Source: JALYXS01 sp051003795
Lineage (GTDB): Bacteria; Acidobacteriota; Terriglobia; Bryobacterales; Bryobacteraceae
Assembly: GCA_051003795.1 (NCBI GenBank)
Contig: JBPCKZ010000244.1
Span: 4,832-68,831 of the forward strand
Length of the DNA stretch: 64,000 bases
Direction: 5' to 3'
The notes below the pieces were generated by a model. The model worked only from the letters and a program-made list of their open reading frames with translations. It had not been told where the DNA came from and ran no database searches. The number at the start of each line of letters is the position of its first letter. Positions within the stretch are counted from its first letter, which is position 1. This document shows, in pieces, positions 33,461 through 42,197 of the stretch. A program made the translations under genes and the position numbers.

Positions 33461-36172
33461 CTAGCTTGAACGTAGCTCCTCGTAAAGCGCGGATTGCAGG
33501 CGCGCGATCCGGTCCCAATCGTAGCGTTTTTCAACCGTCCGCCGCGCGACGCGCTCCAGGCGGAGGCGTTCATCCGGCTGCGCCACGAGCCTTGAGATCG
33601 CATCTGCGAACCCGCCCGGGGAATCGACCACTGCCACGTCTTCACCGGGCGAAAGATCGAGTCCATTGATTCCCGAGGTCGTGCTCACAATGGCTTTTCC
33701 CATCGCCATCGCTTCCAAGATCTTGATGTTCGTTCCGGCCGAAGCCAGCAACGGCGCAATCACAATCTGCGCCCGCTGGTATGCCGGGCGCACGTCCGCA
33801 ACGAAACCTTCCATCTCGATGCCGCACTGCCGTAACGCATCGGCCAGTTTGGGAACGTTGTAATATTGCAGAAAATATTCGTGCCGGCTCCCCGCGATCA
33901 CATGCAGCCGTAAAGTTCGCCGGTCGAGCAGAGGCCAAACCTCGCCCAGGAAAAATTCCAGGGCCAGGATGTTGGGAAGGTGCGCGAACGACCCGATAAA
34001 AAGCAGCCGCCCCGTCTCCGGCGCCGTTTCGCCGGGTCGAAAACGGGCCAGATCCACCCCGTTCGGAAGCGCGAAACCTTTCGCGCCCACGGTTTGCCGG
34101 TCCTTTTCGGACATCGTCACGACCCGGTTCACGCGTTTCCATGCATCGGTTTCGAATTTGCGCCAACGAACTAGCTGATAACTCCGTTCCCAATCTTTTC
34201 CGCCATCTAAAAGCTGTTGTTGCAAGTCGAACGTAATGTCGTGCTCCACCAGGAGGGTCCGGGCCGGCGCGCAGTCTTTCGCGTACTGGGCCATCTGGGT
34301 GAACTCGAGTTGTGCAACGGCAGGCGACCACTTCTCGACCGTCTGCCGCACGGCTGCGTGGAAGGCTGGCACATCGAATTCTTCCACTACATCGGGACGG
34401 CCGGTGCTTTTCCGAAAGTGGCTTCCGGTACGACGGACAAGAACGATTTCGCAACAGAATGCGAGTAATTCCGGGGGAGGAGCGGCAAGTTCGTCGCAAA
34501 AAGCGACCAGGACTTGATCGCACCCGACCGCTGCCCGGCACATCAGATTGAACATGCGAACGGCACCGCCATGTGCTAGAGGATAGGGCAGATAAGGGGT
34601 AGCAATCAGCACTACCGGGGAACCGGTTCGGGGCCGCCCGGGAAACACGGCCACGTCGCCGCCAGTGAGGGCCAGAATCCGAGCATCGGGGATCGCTCCT
34701 GGATAGCGGCGCAGAATCGCCCTCAGGGCAATTTTCCAGGCTTCGGGGATGGCTCGGAACGCGGGTTTGTCGTTCCGTATCGAGAGCAGCAAAAGGCGGT
34801 CGATAGCCTGGGTCCAAAGCTGTCGGAAAATGTTCCTCGAGCCGATCGCGTTTGCTAAGAACTTTAAGTAATTTATTTCAATAAAGCTCCCAAGCTCATC
34901 ATTTTTATAGTGTTGTGAAGTTGTCGAGCGATGCCGATGTATGACGTGGGCGTCGGAGGAAAAAACGGATGGCCATCCGCGAAGCCACGCCCTGTAACCC
35001 AGGTCCAGATCCTCCACGTACGCCGGTTCGTAAATTTCACTCACCCCGCCGAGCGCGCGCAGCTTCGCGCCGCAATAGAGCGAACAGCCTCCGCTGCCAT
35101 ACAGAACGTAGGTGAGGTCCTCGCCGGGAATAGGATCGTCGCAGCGCACTGGAAAATCCGTCGGGGCCGTTTGCCGCATCACGGCTTTTCCGGTTTCCTC
35201 CCGGCGCACTCCTTCCGGGAAGAAAATCTGCGCCGTTGCGCTGAACAAGGCGGGTACCGCTTTGAAAGCACGGCGCAGCGGGCCGAAAAATCCAGGCTGG
35301 ACGAGCATGTCGTTATTGAGAAGACAAACGTGCGAGTAGCGTGCCCGTGCAATTCCGCGATTCACCGCGCGCGCGAAGGACAGGGGCGCGCTGCTGCTAT
35401 CGACCAAAATGGCGGGATAGGCGACCCGCAACCACTCCCCGGTTTGGTCGTCCGAACCGTTGTCCACAACGATTATTTCAAATTGAAAATCACCGATTTC
35501 TTTCAGTACCTTAGGAAGGCATTGCTCTAGTAAAGCCTTGCCGCCTCGCGAGGGGATAACAACGGAAATTCCGGAAGGAAGATCGGGCCCTACCGGCAAG
35601 GCCCGCACGGTCTTCCCCGTCCGGGCCAACCCGGCAATCCGGGCGGCGAAGTGCAGCAACGGCAGCCGCGCTTTGCGCAAGTGGGTCAAGCGCCAAAGCC
35701 ACGTATAGACGCCTTGGCCCGGCTGAAGCTGCCACCGGACAAAGTTCCGAATGCGCCAAGCGCCATGACGCGCCAGCGTCGATACGTTTGCGGGCCGCAG
35801 CATGAACGAACCGAGGTGCTCGTTGTAAGCCAGGAATCCGCGCGGGGACATCAGCAGCGCCATCAGCTTCATGCGCCGGTACGGCATGTTCGGCATCAGC
35901 ATGACGGCCGAAAGCCGGATCTTCCGCGCGCCGACCGCAGCCCGGCACGCGGCCAGGTTTTCCCGGAACGTCCGATGCACGTGGTACGGAATCCACTCCC
36001 CGCGATGCGGTGGAAACTCGGAGCACACCAGGAGAGGAAGGTCCGGATAGATCCCGGCGACTTCGTCGATCAGCCAGGGGTTGAGGTCGTCCGAGCCGGA
36101 AGCGAAGACGATCTTGATCAGATCAGGCTTTGCAGGCACGGCGCCAGAGTTCCCGCCCGGCGCTCGCCCCAC
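33461..36172 (-). CDS. Fused glycosyltransferase: GT2 domain plus GT4 domain
   Basis: The 903-residue protein has an unrecognised N-terminal region (about 1-195), a GT2 domain (about 200-430: GISVVIPSRGG, FEIIVVDNGSDDQTGEW, CLLNNDMLVQPGFF, EDLDLGYRAWLRGW) and a GT4/GT1-type domain (about 520-903: VLIATPYLPYPLAHGG, LFIGSFAHLPNILALEFF, APLLASAGTNIKILEAMAMG). Two sugar transferases in one chain suggest successive steps in surface polysaccharide assembly. Starts are GTG at 36172 or 36139; the first overlaps the upstream toroid gene by 55 bases. No membrane helices are evident. Confidence 0.82.
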   Translation of the reverse strand: MGRAPGGNSGAVPAKPDLIKIVFASGSDDLNPWLIDEVAGIYPDLPLLVCSEFPPHRGEWIPYHVHRTFRENLAACRAAVGARKIRLSAVMLMPNMPYRRMKLMALLMSPRGFLAYNEHLGSFMLRPANVSTLARHGAWRIRNFVRWQLQPGQGVYTWLWRLTHLRKARLPLLHFAARIAGLARTGKTVRALPVGPDLPSGISVVIPSRGGKALLEQCLPKVLKEIGDFQFEIIVVDNGSDDQTGEWLRVAYPAILVDSSSAPLSFARAVNRGIARARYSHVCLLNNDMLVQPGFFGPLRRAFKAVPALFSATAQIFFPEGVRREETGKAVMRQTAPTDFPVRCDDPIPGEDLTYVLYGSGGCSLYCGAKLRALGGVSEIYEPAYVEDLDLGYRAWLRGWPSVFSSDAHVIHRHRSTTSQHYKNDELGSFIEINYLKFLANAIGSRNIFRQLWTQAIDRLLLLSIRNDKPAFRAIPEAWKIALRAILRRYPGAIPDARILALTGGDVAVFPGRPRTGSPVVLIATPYLPYPLAHGGAVRMFNLMCRAAVGCDQVLVAFCDELAAPPPELLAFCCEIVLVRRTGSHFRKSTGRPDVVEEFDVPAFHAAVRQTVEKWSPAVAQLEFTQMAQYAKDCAPARTLLVEHDITFDLQQQLLDGGKDWERSYQLVRWRKFETDAWKRVNRVVTMSEKDRQTVGAKGFALPNGVDLARFRPGETAPETGRLLFIGSFAHLPNILALEFFLGEVWPLLDRRTLRLHVIAGSRHEYFLQYYNVPKLADALRQCGIEMEGFVADVRPAYQRAQIVIAPLLASAGTNIKILEAMAMGKAIVSTTSGINGLDLSPGEDVAVVDSPGGFADAISRLVAQPDERLRLERVARRTVEKRYDWDRIARLQSALYEELRSS

Positions 36173-37179
36173 ATCGTGAGGGCTTGCAGTCCGAAGGCGG
36201 TGGAAACCGGATTCACGTAGGGCAGCATCGCCGGACCCTTCCGCCCGAAATAGAATCCGCCGTCAATTCGGGGGTCGGGATCGCTCGCCTGAAAGCCGGC
36301 GAGCTTTTCGGCTTCAAATCCGGCCATTTGAAGATCCAGGGGAACAATCTCGAATAGGCGAAGGCGGAGCAGTTGGGCGTAAACGTCGGAGCGCGCGAAC
36401 GACGGCGCGATTTTGTGGAGAAAGTGCGAGACCCGGTCGATTCCTTCGGAGAATACATCGAGATAGCGGTGAGTTCGGGCGCAGGGGAGCAGGCCTTCGA
36501 GAAAGTAGCAATAGGCATGAAGCCGGTCCATCACGCGGTCTTCGTGGACTTCGCCGGGCAGAAAGCCGCCGTGACTGGCGATAGCGCTCGCCAGCACCCG
36601 GTCGTAAACGTTCCGAGAGGCCGCATCGCCCGTGATTTCGGCCAGCTCATACCAACTCAACGCCGATTTCAATTGGTAACAGCCGGGCGATCGCGACCAG
36701 CGGCCATCCCGCTCGAGCGGCTCTTTGCCTGTGAGCCGAAGGATAGGGTGGAAGTCTTCGCCGCCATCGAAATCCGCCATCATGGAACATCCGCACGCAA
36801 AGGCTGCATCGAGAAATTCGTGGTCCCGCGTCGCCCGCCACAAACTTAGCAGCCCGCGGTTGACGATGCCGCAATCGAAAAAATATGCGAGCTTGGCGGC
36901 ATCCGGATACTCAAACGGGAACGTCCGGGCGGCGGAATCCCAAGCCACGCGCGTGAGGAACCGGCCCGTTTCGATGGCGCGATCGAGATAAGCGGCGCGG
37001 CCAGTTAGCTTGTGCAAATAAATCAGCGCGCTCAACTGGTAGCCCGTGATTTCGGTCGAGACCGGATTGTTTCGCCGTAGGTCGGAGCGGTAGTATCGCG
37101 CCACGCCGCCCGAAGCTTCCTGAATCCCCGAATTCATAAGCCAGCCGGCGGCGCGGTCGCGGGAAAAAGAATTCGGCAA
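36118..37179 (-). CDS. Alpha/alpha-toroid protein, possible glycan-related
   Basis: The 353-residue protein is almost wholly helical with repeated hairpins (GYQLSALIYLHKLTG, YLDRAIETGRFLTRVAW, NRGLLSLWRATRDHEFLDAA, CYQLKSALSWYELAEITG), the layout of six-hairpin glycosidase-like or epimerase folds. Without a structure search no catalytic residue can be assigned. It starts at a TTG at 37179, three bases after the transglutaminase stop, and runs into the glycosyltransferase, so it is part of a four-gene operon with a probable polysaccharide role. Confidence 0.55.
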   Translation of the reverse strand: MPNSFSRDRAAGWLMNSGIQEASGGVARYYRSDLRRNNPVSTEITGYQLSALIYLHKLTGRAAYLDRAIETGRFLTRVAWDSAARTFPFEYPDAAKLAYFFDCGIVNRGLLSLWRATRDHEFLDAAFACGCSMMADFDGGEDFHPILRLTGKEPLERDGRWSRSPGCYQLKSALSWYELAEITGDAASRNVYDRVLASAIASHGGFLPGEVHEDRVMDRLHAYCYFLEGLLPCARTHRYLDVFSEGIDRVSHFLHKIAPSFARSDVYAQLLRLRLFEIVPLDLQMAGFEAEKLAGFQASDPDPRIDGGFYFGRKGPAMLPYVNPVSTAFGLQALTMWGERRAGTLAPCLQSLI

Positions 37180-37182
37180 CGC

Positions 37183-38016
37183 CTATCTTAACGCCGGCGC
37201 CGCAAGGCTGGCAATCACCTCGTCCGTTGTTACTTTGAAGCTCCGCAATGGCGCCAACCCGAACGATGTCGTGATCGCCACGTCGGCGGCATCGCGTCCC
37301 GTGGCCATCAACACTCGTCCGATTCGCGCCGCGTTGTGACGCGCGTCGCACGTCCACCAGCGATCGCCAAGATACGCCTCGAACCACGCGCTGAAATCCA
37401 TTGGCGTGTCCGAGATCGGAACGCCGATGTCTCCCAGGTATCCCGTCGCGTATCGGGCCGGAATATTCAGAGCGCGGCAGAATGTGATTGCCAGGTGCTG
37501 GAAGTCGCGGCACACGCCCACGCGTTCCGTATACACATCGAGCGCCGTCCGCGTCGGCCGCGCGAAGTTGTATCCGAAAACTACCTTTTGATTCACCCAC
37601 GCGCAGATCGCCTGGACGCGTTCCCACCCGGGCCGCGTGTGCGCGAACAATTCCACGGCGGTGTTGGAAAGCAGATCCACCTCGCAGTATCGCGACGCGA
37701 GAAGATACCGCAACACGTCGACGGGGAGTTTTTCAATCGGGACATGAGGGGCCGCGACGCCGGCGGCGTCGGGCAGGCCGGAGTCCTCGATGAGAGTCAG
37801 ATTGTGGATGCGGATTCCGCCCGCCGGCGCGACCAGGCGGGAACACACATTCCCGTGCGAATCCCTAAATAGCTCCACCGGCACCACGGGATCGGTCAGC
37901 ATTGCGTCGGGCTCCCGCAGATCCGCCGCCCGCGATGGATGGACATGCAGCATCCCCACCATTGCCGCCGCCACGGGAAGGTCGAATTGAATGTCGTAGC
38001 CTAATCGGATTAGCAC
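37183..38016 (-). CDS. Transglutaminase-like protein (first of two)
   Basis: The 277-residue protein has an N-terminal beta domain (RLGYDIQFDLPVAAAMVG) and a transglutaminase/protease core: CAWVNQKVVFGYNF, ERVGVCRDFQHLAITFCRAL with the catalytic Cys, RYATGYLG, DFSAWFEAYLGDRWWTCDAR with the His and Asp. Such proteins accompany Anbu peptidase, alpha-E and ATP-grasp genes in a predicted peptide-tagging system. The start is GTG at 38016. It is divergent from the Anbu gene (38169) and heads the toroid/glycosyltransferase/VWFA operon. Confidence 0.87.
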   Translation of the reverse strand: MLIRLGYDIQFDLPVAAAMVGMLHVHPSRAADLREPDAMLTDPVVPVELFRDSHGNVCSRLVAPAGGIRIHNLTLIEDSGLPDAAGVAAPHVPIEKLPVDVLRYLLASRYCEVDLLSNTAVELFAHTRPGWERVQAICAWVNQKVVFGYNFARPTRTALDVYTERVGVCRDFQHLAITFCRALNIPARYATGYLGDIGVPISDTPMDFSAWFEAYLGDRWWTCDARHNAARIGRVLMATGRDAADVAITTSFGLAPLRSFKVTTDEVIASLAAPALR

Positions 38017-38168
38017 GTGATTCCCCGCCGAAGATCGTCGATGGCGCTTTGCCTACGGGGGCCAAAGAGCGACAGGGTTCTCAAGCCGCCATCCTCCATT
38101 ATTCTAACCAAAACGTATCGCCGCCGGGTGGAAGCTGCGAAAATGGAGATCTACGCCCAAAGGAATCA

Positions 38169-38909
38169 ATGACATTTTGCCTTGGAATCACGGTTGAAGA
38201 GGGTCTCGTCGGCATTGCCGATACGCGCGTGGTGTCGGGCGCCGAATCGCTCACGGCGAGCAAGGTAGCGACCTATCAGGGGTCGGGGTTCTCATTTTTT
38301 ATTCTCAACTCCGGCCTGCGCTCGCTGCGCGATAAGACGCTTCTCTACTTCGAAGAGGCCTTCACGCGCGAGAGCGCGGTCAGGGAGCGCCTGTTCAAGG
38401 TGGTTAACCTCTATTCCGCTCAGGTGCGGCGGATCGGCGAAGAAGATTCGAAAGCGTTGCGCGAAGGCGATCTCCATTTCAACATTCACGCTCTGATCGG
38501 CGGCCAGATGACCGGGGACTCGGTGCACCGCTTATTCATGGTGTACCCGGAAGGCAACTGGGTGGAGGTTGGGCCCGACACTCCCTATCAGATCATCGGC
38601 AACTCTGGATTCGGCAAGCCGATTCTGGAGCGTTCGCTCACTTATTCCGATCCGATGCTGTACGGGTTCAAGCTGGGCATCCTGGCATTCGATGCCACCC
38701 GGCTGTGCGCCTCGAATGTGGATTTCCCCATAGATCTTCTCCTTTACCGGCGCGGCAGCCATGACCTGGTGGTACACCGTTTTCAGCGCGAGGATCTCAG
38801 CGAGATTTCGAGCTGGTGGCAGGAGCGCATACGCCGCGCGGTGGACGAGTTGCCGTCGAAATGGGTGGAAGCCGCGTTGTCTAGGCTGAAGGAACCCGCG
38901 CCCGTTTGA
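38169..38909 (+). CDS. Anbu-type proteasome-like peptidase
   Basis: The 246-residue protein resembles bacterial Anbu, an Ntn-hydrolase related to HslV and proteasome beta subunits. It starts MTFCLGITVEEGLVGIADTR, so Thr2 would be the nucleophile, and has ASKVATY with the conserved Lys, then LFKVVNLYSAQVRRIGEE, HALIGGQMTGD and YQIIGNSGFGKPILER. Anbu genes usually neighbour transglutaminase, alpha-E and circularly permuted ATP-grasp genes, all present at 37-46 kb. The frame is open upstream, but AAAGGAATCA before the ATG at 38169 and the family start favour it. Its stop overlaps the start of the next gene. Confidence 0.88.
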   Translation: MTFCLGITVEEGLVGIADTRVVSGAESLTASKVATYQGSGFSFFILNSGLRSLRDKTLLYFEEAFTRESAVRERLFKVVNLYSAQVRRIGEEDSKALREGDLHFNIHALIGGQMTGDSVHRLFMVYPEGNWVEVGPDTPYQIIGNSGFGKPILERSLTYSDPMLYGFKLGILAFDATRLCASNVDFPIDLLLYRRGSHDLVVHRFQREDLSEISSWWQERIRRAVDELPSKWVEAALSRLKEPAPV

Positions 38910-41122
38910 GAGTCTCTACGATCGTTCGTTCACTCGCGCTTCTTCTCTCGTCGGGACTGGCTTTTGCGGCGAACACGCCCTCGTTCCCAGCCCTAACCTA
39001 TTCCACTTATCTGCGCGACGGCTTCACGCCCAGCGCGATTGCCACGGACTCTTCGGGGAATATCTATATGACCGGGAGCGCGATTGTCGATCGCGCGACT
39101 TCGCAGACTTCCGTGCTGGTGGTGAAACTGGACCCGCAAGCCAGTAAGTACATTTACGTTCGTTATCTGGGCGGATCGACGAACGACTACGGGAATGCCA
39201 TTGCAGTGGATCGCGCGGGCAACGCGTTTGTCGCGGGAAGGGCCACATCGCCCGATTTTCCCGCCACCAACAACGGTAATCCGGGGACGGCGCCCATGAT
39301 TAACACCGAGCGATCCTTCGTGGCCAAGCTCGATCCTAACGGCCAACTGGCGTTCTCCGATCTATTGGGTAGCTCGAGTAACAGCTATGCACAGGCTGTT
39401 GCGGTAAATGCGGCGGGCCAGATTCTGGTAAGCGGCCTCAGCGTGTCGTCGGGGTTTCCCTCCACCCCCGGCGTTTATACCGTCGCCGACACGGCCTTTC
39501 GCCCGTACTTGGTGGAACTGGACCCTACCGGCACGAAGACGGTGTTCTCCGCGACCGGAATCGGCGGGAACGCGATTGCACTCGATTCCTCGGGCAACAT
39601 CTACGTGGCGGGAACGACTAATTTTTTCGATTATCCGACAACACCTGGCAGCTATCAGCCCGTCTTCCCGGCCTTCCAATTCTGTCTTCCTCCATGCACA
39701 GGTTCTTTTCAGGGGCGGAATCAGTATGTGACCAAGCTCGACCCTACCGGCTCAGAGCTGATCTTCTCCACCGCGGTTTCAGGCGCCGGGAACACGGCCA
39801 ACCAAGGCTTGGCCGTGGATGCGGCGGGGAACGTTTATCTTACTGGGTTGGCGGGCGCGGGTTATCCATTCACGGTTGCTCCTCCAACTTTGCTCGCTCT
39901 TGGCGCCGATCTCACAATTTCCGCCGCGCCGTTCCTCTCCAAGCTCGACCGGGCTGGACAGAAGCTTCTATTTTCGGTGCCGGTGGGAGGCGCGGGCGTG
40001 CAGGTGGATTCCAATGGATCCGTATATGCCGGTGGAATACTCGGCGTGTCGCGGCCACTGGATTTCGACGTTGTGGCTGGCCTCCCGGCGCTCGCGGGCG
40101 TTCCCTCGCAGTGTTTGCCAAACAACACGTTTATCCAACTATCCGCGTATGCTTCCCAGGTGGATGCCACGTCTGGAGACGTGCTGGGATCGCAATTCAT
40201 CGGAGGCTCCACGCTCGCCATCTCCGGCGTTGCGCTGTCCGGCTCCAGGTTGTGGATCGCCGGCGCGACAAATTTGCCGGACTTTCCATTCAGCCCCAAC
40301 GCCCTCACGATTCAGCGCGGACCAAGCCCGTCGCCAGGCGCCTATCTCGGCGCGGTTGATTTCTCCCTTGCCGAGCCGCCTGCGGGAACGCCTCGGATTG
40401 CCTGCGTTTTGGACGCCGCGGATCTGGCGCCGGCAGGTCCCATAGTCCCCTATCAGCTCCTCGCTATCTTTGGAACCGAACTGGGACCGGCCGAGGCAGT
40501 AGCCGCCACGGATTATTCGACCGCCACACTCGGCGGAGCCGGTGTGAGCTTCGGTTCCCTTTCGGCGCCGGTGCTCTACGTTTCGTCGAACCAGATCGAT
40601 TTGGCCGTGCCATTGGTGGCCGAAGGTCCGCTGGCAACCGCGTCGATGCAAGTGATCGTCAACGGCGTATCGTCGGCTTCGCGGCAGTTTCCAGTAGCGT
40701 TCGCCAATCCGAGCCTATTCGCAGCTACTCCGTCAACCAACTCAGCGACCAACTTCTTGGTGCTGGCCCTCAACGCGGATGGCTCCCTGAATTCTTCGAG
40801 CAACCCATCGCATCCGGGATCTTTCATTTCAGTATTCGTGAACGGCCTCACGCCGGATCCTCGGATTGCAACCTTTCCGCTTCATCTCGATACGGACCGC
40901 GGATGGGCGGTCACGAATTTCTCTCAGGCGAATCCGTTTGTGATAAAGGTAGATCTCCAGGTTCCTTCCTCGCCCACATATTTCAACTGTCCGCGGAATG
41001 TTTCGCCTTGCACCGCGGGTTTTACGCTTTACGATATAAACTACGTTGCCATCCCCAGCGTGGGGCCGGACGCCATAAGTGGATTGGCATTCAGAGGACA
41101 GGTCTACGTAACTCAATTTTGA
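38906..41122 (+). CDS. SBBP-repeat beta-propeller with Solibacter-type C-terminal domain
   Basis: The 738-residue exported protein (signal RSLALLLSSGLAFAANTPS) has SBBP/NHL-like repeats (IATDSSGNIYMTGSA, IAVDRAGNAFVAGRA, VAVNAAGQILVSGLS, IALDSSGNIYVAGTT, LAVDAAGNVYLTGLA) and a C-terminal region (about 505-710: APAGPIVPYQLLAIFGTELG, LYVSSNQIDLAVPLV, FISVFVNGLTPD) matching the Solibacter uncharacterised C-terminal domain TIGR03437. Its TTG start at 38906 overlaps the Anbu stop. It does not belong to known Anbu clusters and looks inserted; a remnant resembling the Anbu 3' end follows it at 41232. Confidence 0.85.
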   Translation: MRVSTIVRSLALLLSSGLAFAANTPSFPALTYSTYLRDGFTPSAIATDSSGNIYMTGSAIVDRATSQTSVLVVKLDPQASKYIYVRYLGGSTNDYGNAIAVDRAGNAFVAGRATSPDFPATNNGNPGTAPMINTERSFVAKLDPNGQLAFSDLLGSSSNSYAQAVAVNAAGQILVSGLSVSSGFPSTPGVYTVADTAFRPYLVELDPTGTKTVFSATGIGGNAIALDSSGNIYVAGTTNFFDYPTTPGSYQPVFPAFQFCLPPCTGSFQGRNQYVTKLDPTGSELIFSTAVSGAGNTANQGLAVDAAGNVYLTGLAGAGYPFTVAPPTLLALGADLTISAAPFLSKLDRAGQKLLFSVPVGGAGVQVDSNGSVYAGGILGVSRPLDFDVVAGLPALAGVPSQCLPNNTFIQLSAYASQVDATSGDVLGSQFIGGSTLAISGVALSGSRLWIAGATNLPDFPFSPNALTIQRGPSPSPGAYLGAVDFSLAEPPAGTPRIACVLDAADLAPAGPIVPYQLLAIFGTELGPAEAVAATDYSTATLGGAGVSFGSLSAPVLYVSSNQIDLAVPLVAEGPLATASMQVIVNGVSSASRQFPVAFANPSLFAATPSTNSATNFLVLALNADGSLNSSSNPSHPGSFISVFVNGLTPDPRIATFPLHLDTDRGWAVTNFSQANPFVIKVDLQVPSSPTYFNCPRNVSPCTAGFTLYDINYVAIPSVGPDAISGLAFRGQVYVTQF

Positions 41123-41231
41123 ATAGCGTCGCGTAAGCGCCCGGCCGATTTAATTATCTATTTATAGTGAACATCCCCTGAGGACCGCACGGACTGAAAG
41201 GCCACCATTACAAACCGAAGGCGACTCAATC

Positions 41232-41290
41232 CCGGTGCTCTGCCGGTGCGGCAGCCATGAGTTGGTGGAGACTTGGTTCAACTCGGAAAC
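41232..41290 (+). pseudogene. Remnant resembling the 3' end of an Anbu gene
   Basis: The frame here reads IPVLCRCGSHELVETWFNSE, similar to IDLLLYRRGSHDLVVHRFQR near the C-terminus of Anbu. At DNA level 41243-41269 matches 38747-38773 at 23 of 27 bases. It has no start of its own and is followed by the GTG of the nucleotidyltransferase. It looks like a leftover of a duplicated Anbu end, on the far side of the SBBP gene from the intact copy. Confidence 0.5.
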
Positions 41291-41318
41291 TCCGGGCGCT
41301 AACATAGGAGAATCCGCC

Positions 41319-41651
41319 GTGAATGGAAATATAACGAGCCAGTCGGCGATTCACGAGACCGCCCTGCAGATTGCCGAACGTTTTGCGCCCGAGCGAGTCG
41401 TTCTTTTCGGTTCACACGCCCGTGGAGATGCGGGCGAAGAGAGCGATGTCGACCTGATGGTGCTCTTCACCGAGATCGACAATCCGCGCGACCGCGCCGC
41501 CGAAATTTATATTGCCCTGGCAGGGTGCGGTTTCGCCAAGGACATTCTCGTTTCCACCGTGAGCCGGTTTGAGCGATATCGTAACGTTCCGAACACGGTT
41601 TATTGGCCCATTTCCCGCGAGGGCCGCGTTCTCTATGAACGTCTCGCCTGA
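41319..41651 (+). CDS. MNT-type nucleotidyltransferase (antitoxin of an MNT/HEPN module)
   Basis: The 110-residue protein has the minimal nucleotidyltransferase signature LFGSHARGDAGEESDVDLMV with the G-S and D-x-D residues. In MntA/HepT modules the MNT protein neutralises the HEPN ribonuclease, in studied cases by transferring AMP to it. The GTG at 41319 lies eight bases after AGGAG and is preferred over the longer open frame, whose extra N-terminus is the Anbu-like remnant. It overlaps the HEPN gene by 17 bases. Confidence 0.85.
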   Translation: MNGNITSQSAIHETALQIAERFAPERVVLFGSHARGDAGEESDVDLMVLFTEIDNPRDRAAEIYIALAGCGFAKDILVSTVSRFERYRNVPNTVYWPISREGRVLYERLA

Positions 41652-42045
41652 GACGTTGGAAGTCCTTCGGGTATGGGTTCGGAAGGCCGAGCACGATCTC
41701 GAAGCCGCCCGGCGAATCATGGCCACCGAAGATGGCTGTCCGTATGATACCGCTTGCTTCCACTGCCAGCAGGCATGCGAGAAATATCTGAAGGCACTGC
41801 TGACACTTGGTGGCATACACGCGCCGCGCACTCACGACCTGGCAAAAATGTTCGCGCTTCTGCCAGTGCCCATCCAGCCCGAAATCGATGTCGCGGCTCT
41901 CTTATCTCTCAATTCCTATGCGGTAGATGTCCGTTACCCAGACGATTGGCGAGAGCCTCAGCGAACTGAGGCCGTCCGGGCGATGGAAATCGCGGCGACC
42001 CTTCGAGTATCGGCCCGGCGGGCCCTTCCGCTAGACACGCTATAG
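41635..42045 (+). CDS. HEPN-domain protein (probable toxin)
   Basis: The 136-residue helical protein contains the HEPN pattern: RVWVRKAEHDLEAARRIM, CFHCQQACEKYLKALLTLGG, RTHDLAKMFALLP and LNSYAVDVRYPDDW. HEPN toxins are usually ribonucleases with an R-x4-6-H active motif, which I do not see in the C-terminal helix here. The protein may therefore be a non-catalytic variant or belong to the subgroup lacking the motif. The ATG at 41635 is inside the end of the MNT gene, giving a coupled pair. Confidence 0.8.
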   Translation: MNVSPETLEVLRVWVRKAEHDLEAARRIMATEDGCPYDTACFHCQQACEKYLKALLTLGGIHAPRTHDLAKMFALLPVPIQPEIDVAALLSLNSYAVDVRYPDDWREPQRTEAVRAMEIAATLRVSARRALPLDTL

Positions 42046-42197
42046 GCGGCCCATCCCGCCCGTCGTCGTTGCCACTCGCCAGTTACCGATCGCGAACGCC
42101 GTGCAATAAGGCGGGTTGTATGTGGGCGATTGAGTCGCCGCGTCGCATTGCCACGCTATTTCAGAAAGCGAAGCAGCCGACCCTTGCGCCGAGCGCC

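Noticed and set aside
42046..42197. Possible gene in the gap after the HEPN gene
   Set aside because: The plus-strand frame through it runs into the antisense of the transglutaminase and shows no family pattern or ribosome site.
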